A stretch of DNA of 64,000 bases, taken from contig NZ_JACDUR010000006.1 of assembly GCF_013761175.1 (NCBI RefSeq), forward strand, positions 434,001 through 498,000, given 5' to 3'. Source of the DNA: Nonomuraea soli (GTDB taxonomy: Bacteria; Actinomycetota; Actinomycetes; Streptosporangiales; Streptosporangiaceae). A program made the position numbers and the translations under genes. A model generated the notes under the pieces. The model did no database searches. It was not told where the DNA came from and saw only the letters and a list, made by a program, of their open reading frames with translations. This document shows positions 60,301-64,000 of this stretch, one piece after another; within the stretch, counting starts at the first letter, position 1; every line of letters starts with the position of its first letter.

Positions 60301-61304
60301 CCAGGCTGGGCGACGAGGCCGAGCTGCTCCGCGAGGCGCTCGACGCGACCCAGGACGCGAGCACGGCCGTGGCCGAGCATCTCAAGGCCGTCGAGGAGGC
60401 CGAGACCGCGGCCAAGGAGGCGGGCTTCGACAGCGCGGCCGATGCCCAGGACGCCGCGCGTACGCCGGCCGAGCGGGAGGCGAGGGCTGAGCGGCTGCGC
60501 GAGCTCGACGCGCAGCACGCCGCCGTCACCAGCACCCTGGCCGACCCCCAGTTGGTGGCGGCCGCCGCGCAGCCGGTGCCCGACCTGCGGGCGCTGCACG
60601 CCGAGCTGGAGGAGCGCGAGCGCCACCACACCGCCTGCGTCTCGGCGCGCGACCGTGCGGTGAGCCGGGAGCGCCGCCTGGCGACCCTGCACGACGAGCT
60701 GGCCGCCTGCCTGGCGGCGTGGGCGCCGGCGGCCGAGCGCCATCGGCTGGCCGAGCGGCTGGCCGCGCTGGCCAGCGGCACCTCGGGCGACAACCAGTGG
60801 AGCATGAGCCTGTCGTCGTTCGTGCTGGGCGAGCGGTTGCGGCAGGTGGTCGAGGCGGCCAACGAGCGGCTCGACCACATGTCGGGCAGCCGCTACCAGC
60901 TTCAGCACGACCTGCGGAAGACGGCTGGGGCGCGCGGCCGGGCGGGTGGCGGCCTGGGGCTGCGGGTCGCCGACGGCTGGACGGGCGTCGACCGCGACCC
61001 TGCGACGTTGTCGGGCGGCGAGAGCTTCATCACCTCCCTGGCCTTGGCGCTGGGCCTTGCAGACGTGGTGGCCGCCGAGTCGGGCGGCGCCGAGATCGGC
61101 ACCCTGTTCGTCGACGAGGGGTTCGGCACGCTCGACGAAGACACGCTCGACGGGGTGCTCGACATCCTCGACGGCCTGCGTGACGGCGGCCGGGCGGTGG
61201 GAATCGTCAGCCATGTGGCCGAGCTGCGCACCCGCGTCCCGGCCCAGCTGAGGGTCTCCAAGACGCGCACGGGCTCGACCGTGTCGGTGACGGTTCCAGG
61301 CTGA
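57375..61304 (+). CDS. sbcC: DNA exonuclease subunit SbcC (Rad50-like)
   Basis: The 1309-residue protein has the N-terminal P-loop HGPTGAGKTT near 34-43, long coiled coils, a zinc-hook CAVC (C671, C674), signature DPATLSGGESF near 1210 and Walker B LFVDEGFGTLDEDTL near 1243. SbcC is the ATPase/SMC-like partner of SbcD. It is longer than typical (about 1000-1050) because of low-complexity inserts in the coiled coils at about 231-262, 423-454 and 810-890. Start GTG 57375 by 1-nt overlap with sbcD; a longer open frame upstream is spurious. Confidence 0.93.
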   Translation: MRPHLLTLTAFGSFPGTERVDFDALAEAGLFLVHGPTGAGKTTILDALCYALYGQVPGQRNSARSLRCDHAPADVGPSVVLDVTIRGRRLRIERSPAWLRPKLRGSGFTEEKAKVIVSERAGETSWNGLTTRADEAGDLVGGLLGMNCDQFCQVAMLPQGDFARFLRADGDERRRLLERLFTVKVFTQAEAWLAEQRKLTWRGQQELRQQVDFAVHRIEEAAGEALLTAASSGLASSSGLASSPSAGSPSAGSPSAGSPSAASAVSGPAPAGPRASTGTAGAPGDELPWSQAVHAEAEAAATRATEAATAAEGALRAARLTFDQATTLADRQRRHAEALTLRHTLDERADERADLVAILDDAARADRVLPLIAGARQRAEAVRKTRTLAADAVARARQLLPRHPDDHAHHAPRHDAQRPAQHAAEHAAEHAAEHATGHATGQVQHAHHAAEHLAEQLAQLERDRQREMARLSELLTEEARLLVVRRDLSRTEAELAELTTADETITTRLAALPQRLREVESALAEARLDAARIPAAEAVVAAARDLIAVERDLLNLATELETLAEREAEVSALDAELPDRMAAVTARLGEVRAQAAAVPSARAAAESAASALESARRREILTAELESASGALQELVDRAQESRERWLDIRQARVEGMAAELARDLAEGDPCAVCGSEDHPSPAAPAPSAPSADDEHAAEAAHEEAHAEREAAEVAVAALRSRLAEAAGDLDPEEAEQALILAREELDRLESVADQEPSLLGELDRVEAERERVREQARAVGEALAAHRTHRTQLHAERSRLLTRLTTPPPHAAQPPHDPSSANAPHDTAPAEPLQTDGPLPAAPLSQTGVPPEAGESPKAAEAAVPSPLAHVGETPRAAGRSEPPFPEAEGRRLLGVAEEDLARLRHSAARLDGLAAEAERLRTQQLHLDDDSKRVTARLAACRTRREELSADAGRLTARLDAARGDDPTLAARLSRLGDEAELLREALDATQDASTAVAEHLKAVEEAETAAKEAGFDSAADAQDAARTPAEREARAERLRELDAQHAAVTSTLADPQLVAAAAQPVPDLRALHAELEERERHHTACVSARDRAVSRERRLATLHDELAACLAAWAPAAERHRLAERLAALASGTSGDNQWSMSLSSFVLGERLRQVVEAANERLDHMSGSRYQLQHDLRKTAGARGRAGGGLGLRVADGWTGVDRDPATLSGGESFITSLALALGLADVVAAESGGAEIGTLFVDEGFGTLDEDTLDGVLDILDGLRDGGRAVGIVSHVAELRTRVPAQLRVSKTRTGSTVSVTVPG
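58065..58158. repeat. Minisatellite-like repeats inside sbcC
   Basis: Two 18-bp copies (TCGTCGGGGTTGGCATCG type) are followed by four 15-bp copies (GTCGCCGTCYGCCGG type). All are multiples of three and encode SSGLA and SPSAG repeats. Confidence 0.85.
58635..58710. repeat. 12-bp repeats inside sbcC
   Basis: GCCGAGCACGCC-type 12-bp units repeat at least three times, followed by two GCCACCGGGCAC-type copies. They encode AEHA and ATGH repeats in a predicted coiled-coil stretch. Confidence 0.75.
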
Positions 61305-61345
61305 ACTCAGGGTGGTCGGATCACTGCGTAGGGTAATGATGGAGC

Positions 61346-62605
61346 ATGATCCAAGCCCCCGCCGCTGTCCGTCCCAGCACCGCCAGGATCGCGATCGCCA
61401 GCCTGACCGGCACGGCGATCGAGTTCTACGACTTCTTCATCTACGGCACCGCCGCCGCCCTGGTCTTCAACGAGGCCTTCTTCCCCCAGCTCGACCCGCT
61501 GGCCGGCACGCTCGCGGCGTTCTCGACGTTCGCGGTGGCCTTCGTCGCCCGCCCTCTCGGCTCGGCGATCTTCGGCCATTGGGGCGACCGGGTCGGCCGC
61601 ACCTCCGTGCTGGTCGTCTCGCTGCTGGTGATGGGCCTGTCGACGGTGGCGATCGGCCTGCTGCCCGACTACGCGGCGATCGGGGTGGCCGCGCCGGCGC
61701 TGCTGGTGGCGCTGAGGTTCCTGCAGGGCATCGGCCTGGGCGGTGAGTGGGGCGGGGCGGTGCTGCTGGCCACCGAGCACGCGCCGCCCGGCGAGCGGGG
61801 CCGGTACGCGATCTTCCCGCAGCTCGGCCCGGCGGTGGGCTTCGTCGGCGCGACCGTGGCGTTCATGCTGGCGGGCACCGAGCACTGGCGGGTGCCGTTC
61901 GTGGCGAGCCTGCTGCTGGTGGTCGTCGGCCTCTACATCCGGGTGCGGATCGCCGAGACGCCGGTCTTCCGCGAGGCCGTCGAGCAGGGTCGCATCGCGC
62001 GGGTGCCGGTGGCCGCGCTGCTGCGTGCGCAGGGCGGGCGGGTGCTGCTCGGCGCGGGCGCCATGGTGATCGGCTACACGCTGTTCTACACCTCCACGAC
62101 GTACGGCCTGGCCTACGGCACCAGGACGCTGGGCATCGAGCGCGACACCATGCTGCTGATCTCGTTGGTCGCCGTGGTGTTCATGGCCGCGGGCATCGTC
62201 GTGTCCGCCCTGATCTCCGACAGGGTCGGGCGTCGCCGTACTCTCATCGCCGGTTCGCTGGCCGCGGTGGTGTGGGGCCCGGTGATGTTCCCGCTGATGG
62301 ACACCGGGGCGACGGCGGCCGTCGCGATGGCGATGGCGGGCGCGCTGTTCGTCATGGGCCTGGTGTACGGGCCGATGGGCGCCTACCTGCCCGAGCTGTT
62401 CCTCACGGAGTACCGCTACAGCGGGGCCTCGCTCGCCTACAGCCTCGGCGGTGTCGTCGGCGGGGCGGTGCCGCCGCTGGTGGCCACCCAGATGCAGGCG
62501 AGCGGCCTCGGCTCGCTCGCGATCGGCGGCTACGTGTCGGCGATGGCGGTGTTGAGCCTGGTCAGCGTGCTGATCCTGCCGGAGACGAGAAAAACGCGCC
62601 TGTGA
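61346..62605 (+). CDS. MFS transporter, metabolite:H+ symporter (MHS) family
   Basis: The 419-residue protein has 12 helices and MHS hallmarks: SLTGTAIEFYDFFIYGTAAAL at helix 1, FGHWGDRVGRT (motif A), LRFLQGIGLGGEWGGAVLL and EHAPPGERGRYA. This family imports organic acids, betaine-like or aromatic compounds with protons. Start ATG 61346; a TAGGGT hexamer at 61329-61334 could be its -10 box, giving a very short leader. It begins 41 bp after sbcC. Confidence 0.92.
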   Translation: MIQAPAAVRPSTARIAIASLTGTAIEFYDFFIYGTAAALVFNEAFFPQLDPLAGTLAAFSTFAVAFVARPLGSAIFGHWGDRVGRTSVLVVSLLVMGLSTVAIGLLPDYAAIGVAAPALLVALRFLQGIGLGGEWGGAVLLATEHAPPGERGRYAIFPQLGPAVGFVGATVAFMLAGTEHWRVPFVASLLLVVVGLYIRVRIAETPVFREAVEQGRIARVPVAALLRAQGGRVLLGAGAMVIGYTLFYTSTTYGLAYGTRTLGIERDTMLLISLVAVVFMAAGIVVSALISDRVGRRRTLIAGSLAAVVWGPVMFPLMDTGATAAVAMAMAGALFVMGLVYGPMGAYLPELFLTEYRYSGASLAYSLGGVVGGAVPPLVATQMQASGLGSLAIGGYVSAMAVLSLVSVLILPETRKTRL

Positions 62606-62640
62606 TGTCACAAAGGTGAGGGCTGCCCCGTCTTCCTGGC

Positions 62641-63957
62641 ATGAAGAACATTTTGATCGTCGGTGGCGGATACGTCGGCATGTACACGGCTCTCGGACTG
62701 CGCCGGCTGGTGCGCAGGGGCGAGGCGACGGTCACGGTGATCGACCCCCGTGGCTACATGACCTACCAGCCCTTCCTCGCGGAGGCGGCGGGCGGCGCGA
62801 TCGAACCGCGCCACGTCGCCGCCCCGCTGGAGCGGGTGCTCAAGCACGCCAGGGTGCTGACCGGCCGGGTGACCCGCGTCGACCACTTCACCCGCAGCGT
62901 GGAGTTCCAGCCCGCGCAGGGCCCGGCCCGGGTGGTCGGCTACGACATCCTGGTGATGGCGGCCGGCTCGGTCAGCCGCCCGATGCCGATCCCCGGCCTG
63001 GCCGAGCACGCGGTGGCCTTCAAGACGCTGGGCGAGGCGGTGCACCTGCGCAACCACGTGCTCGAGCAGATCGCGCTGGCCGCCTCGACCGACGACCCGG
63101 CCGTGCGCGAGGAAGCGCTCACGTTCGTCGTGGTCGGCGGCGGGTTCGCCGGGGTGGAGGCGCTCGCCGAGCTGCAGGCCATGGCCGACGACGCGGTGCG
63201 CCGCCACCCGGAGCTGAAGCCGCGCTGGCTGCTCGTCGAGGCGACCGGCAGGATCCTGCCCGAGCTCGACGGCACGCTCGGCGAGTGGACCGTCGAGGCG
63301 CTGACCAGGCGCGGCGTCGACGTGCACCTCAACACCACGCTCACCTCGGCGCAGGACGGCCTGGTCGCCCTGGCCGACGGCACCCGCCTGCAGGCCGGGA
63401 CCCTGGTGTGGGCGGCCGGCGTCAAGCCCAACCCGCTCGCCCAGGCCAGCGACCTGCCCCTCGACCACGCGGGGCGCATCAAGGCCACGGAGTACCTGAC
63501 CGTCGAGGGCGTGCCCGACGCCTTCACCGCCGGCGACGGAGCCGCCGTGCCCGATCTGACCAAGGAACCCGGCCAGTTCACCGCGCCCAACGCCCAGCAT
63601 GCCGTACGGCAGGCCAAGCACCTGGCCAAGAACCTCGCCGCCTACGTCAGGGGCAGGGGGCTCAAGCCGTACCGGCACGCCTACCTCGGCTCGGTCGCCG
63701 GGCTCGGCCACCACCAGGGCGTCGCCCAGGTCTACGGCATCAAGCTCACCGGCTTCCTCGGCTGGCTGGCGCACCGCGCCTACCACCTCGGCTGGGTGCC
63801 CACCTTCAGCCACAAGGCCAAGGTGCTGGGCAACTGGACCCTGGCGATGCTCTTCCGCCGCGAGGCCGTCCACCTGACCGGCATCGAGCACGCGGGCGAC
63901 GACTTCAGAGCTGCCCTGGAAACAGCAGCGCCAGCTCCCGCGGGTAGGCCGCGATGA
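62641..63957 (+). CDS. ndh: Type II NADH dehydrogenase (NAD(P)/FAD oxidoreductase)
   Basis: The 438-residue protein has an FAD-binding GGGYVG at 8-13, a second dinucleotide fold VVVGGGFAGVE near 163-173, YQPFLAEAAGG, the TLVWAAGVKPN segment and AFTAGDGAAVPD, which holds the flavin-phosphate Asp. It oxidises NADH and passes electrons to menaquinone without pumping protons. The C-terminal GWLAHRAYHLGWVPTF region would contact the membrane. Start ATG 62641, 35 bp after the MHS gene. Its 3' end overlaps an opposing frame. Confidence 0.92.
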   Translation: MKNILIVGGGYVGMYTALGLRRLVRRGEATVTVIDPRGYMTYQPFLAEAAGGAIEPRHVAAPLERVLKHARVLTGRVTRVDHFTRSVEFQPAQGPARVVGYDILVMAAGSVSRPMPIPGLAEHAVAFKTLGEAVHLRNHVLEQIALAASTDDPAVREEALTFVVVGGGFAGVEALAELQAMADDAVRRHPELKPRWLLVEATGRILPELDGTLGEWTVEALTRRGVDVHLNTTLTSAQDGLVALADGTRLQAGTLVWAAGVKPNPLAQASDLPLDHAGRIKATEYLTVEGVPDAFTAGDGAAVPDLTKEPGQFTAPNAQHAVRQAKHLAKNLAAYVRGRGLKPYRHAYLGSVAGLGHHQGVAQVYGIKLTGFLGWLAHRAYHLGWVPTFSHKAKVLGNWTLAMLFRREAVHLTGIEHAGDDFRAALETAAPAPAGRPR

Positions 63958-64000
63958 GGCGCAGCTCGTCGTCGGTGAGGGGCCGGCCGGTCATCGCGTT
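63905..64000 (-). CDS. C-terminal end of an unidentified protein (cut by window end)
   Basis: A minus-strand frame is open from the window edge to TGA at 63907-63905 and reads TGRPLTDDELRLIAAYPR followed by ELALLFPGQL, an ordinary-looking globular C terminus. It overlaps the 3' end of the NADH dehydrogenase gene by 53 bp, consistent with the many tail-to-tail overlaps in this window. Only 31 residues are visible, so the family is unknown and the gene itself is not certain. Confidence 0.4.
   Translation of the reverse strand, partial: NAMTGRPLTDDELRLIAAYPRELALLFPGQL

Overview
The window is high-GC DNA (GC-biased third codon positions, frequent GTG starts, many ATGA or 1-nt start/stop overlaps) from an actinomycete. 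The combination of a type II glutamine synthetase, an MsiK-type sugar ATPase, a DUF574 methyltransferase, Rrf2/TetR/LacI local regulators and short or absent leaders fits Streptosporangiaceae (Nonomuraea-like). The genus is an inference from gene content, not a database match. No rRNA, tRNA, CRISPR array, prophage or biosynthetic cluster was recognised.

Layout. 1-5.4 kb: the end of a lipoprotein gene, a VWA / solute-binding-like / DUF3500 operon on the minus strand, then two small DUF202 membrane proteins and a zinc-ribbon protein. 5.4-9.0 kb: a heterodimeric ABC exporter with one degenerate ATP site. 9.0-13.1 kb: a possible coding remnant, a 913-aa helical-repeat protein and a SAM methyltransferase. 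13.4-17.2 kb: a di-iron ferritin-like protein and a DUF998 membrane protein, each divergent from a TetR regulator with palindromic operators between. 17.2-18.7 kb: a 13-bp tandem repeat array and two paralogous secreted lytic transglycosylases. 18.9-25.7 kb: glutathione peroxidase, deaminase plus LacI regulator, msiK, an Rrf2/AhpD-like pair, an SDR, a decayed PQQ sugar dehydrogenase and small redox proteins. 25.9-30.7 kb: a lipoprotein plus a large unusual FtsH-like AAA protease, then a ChaA-like cation antiporter. 30.8-36.3 kb: glnII, a J-domain protein, a PHP/CehA-like protein, an aldehyde dehydrogenase and a cupin.

36.4-45.0 kb holds the most interesting unit: a tightly coupled five-gene operon SWIM zinc finger - DUF5691 - MoxR AAA+ - DUF5682 - VWA. 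An IS200/IS605-type TnpB element is inserted between the third and fourth genes, exactly at the MoxR stop codon. All five proteins and TnpB keep their key residues. MoxR+VWA pairs generally act as ATP-driven remodelling machines; the specific target here is unknown.

45.0-64.0 kb: a methyltransferase, an MFS exporter controlled by a TetR regulator through a cluster of palindromes, a second MFS protein, an enolase-superfamily protein lacking its catalytic lysines, a peptidase-M48-like membrane protein lacking its zinc site, an LCP ligase, two alpha/beta hydrolases, sbcD-sbcC, an MHS-type symporter, a type II NADH dehydrogenase and the end of one more minus-strand frame. A recurring trait is in-frame tandem-repeat or low-complexity expansion inside linkers (913-aa protein, DUF998 protein, methyltransferase, SbcC, possibly DUF5682).
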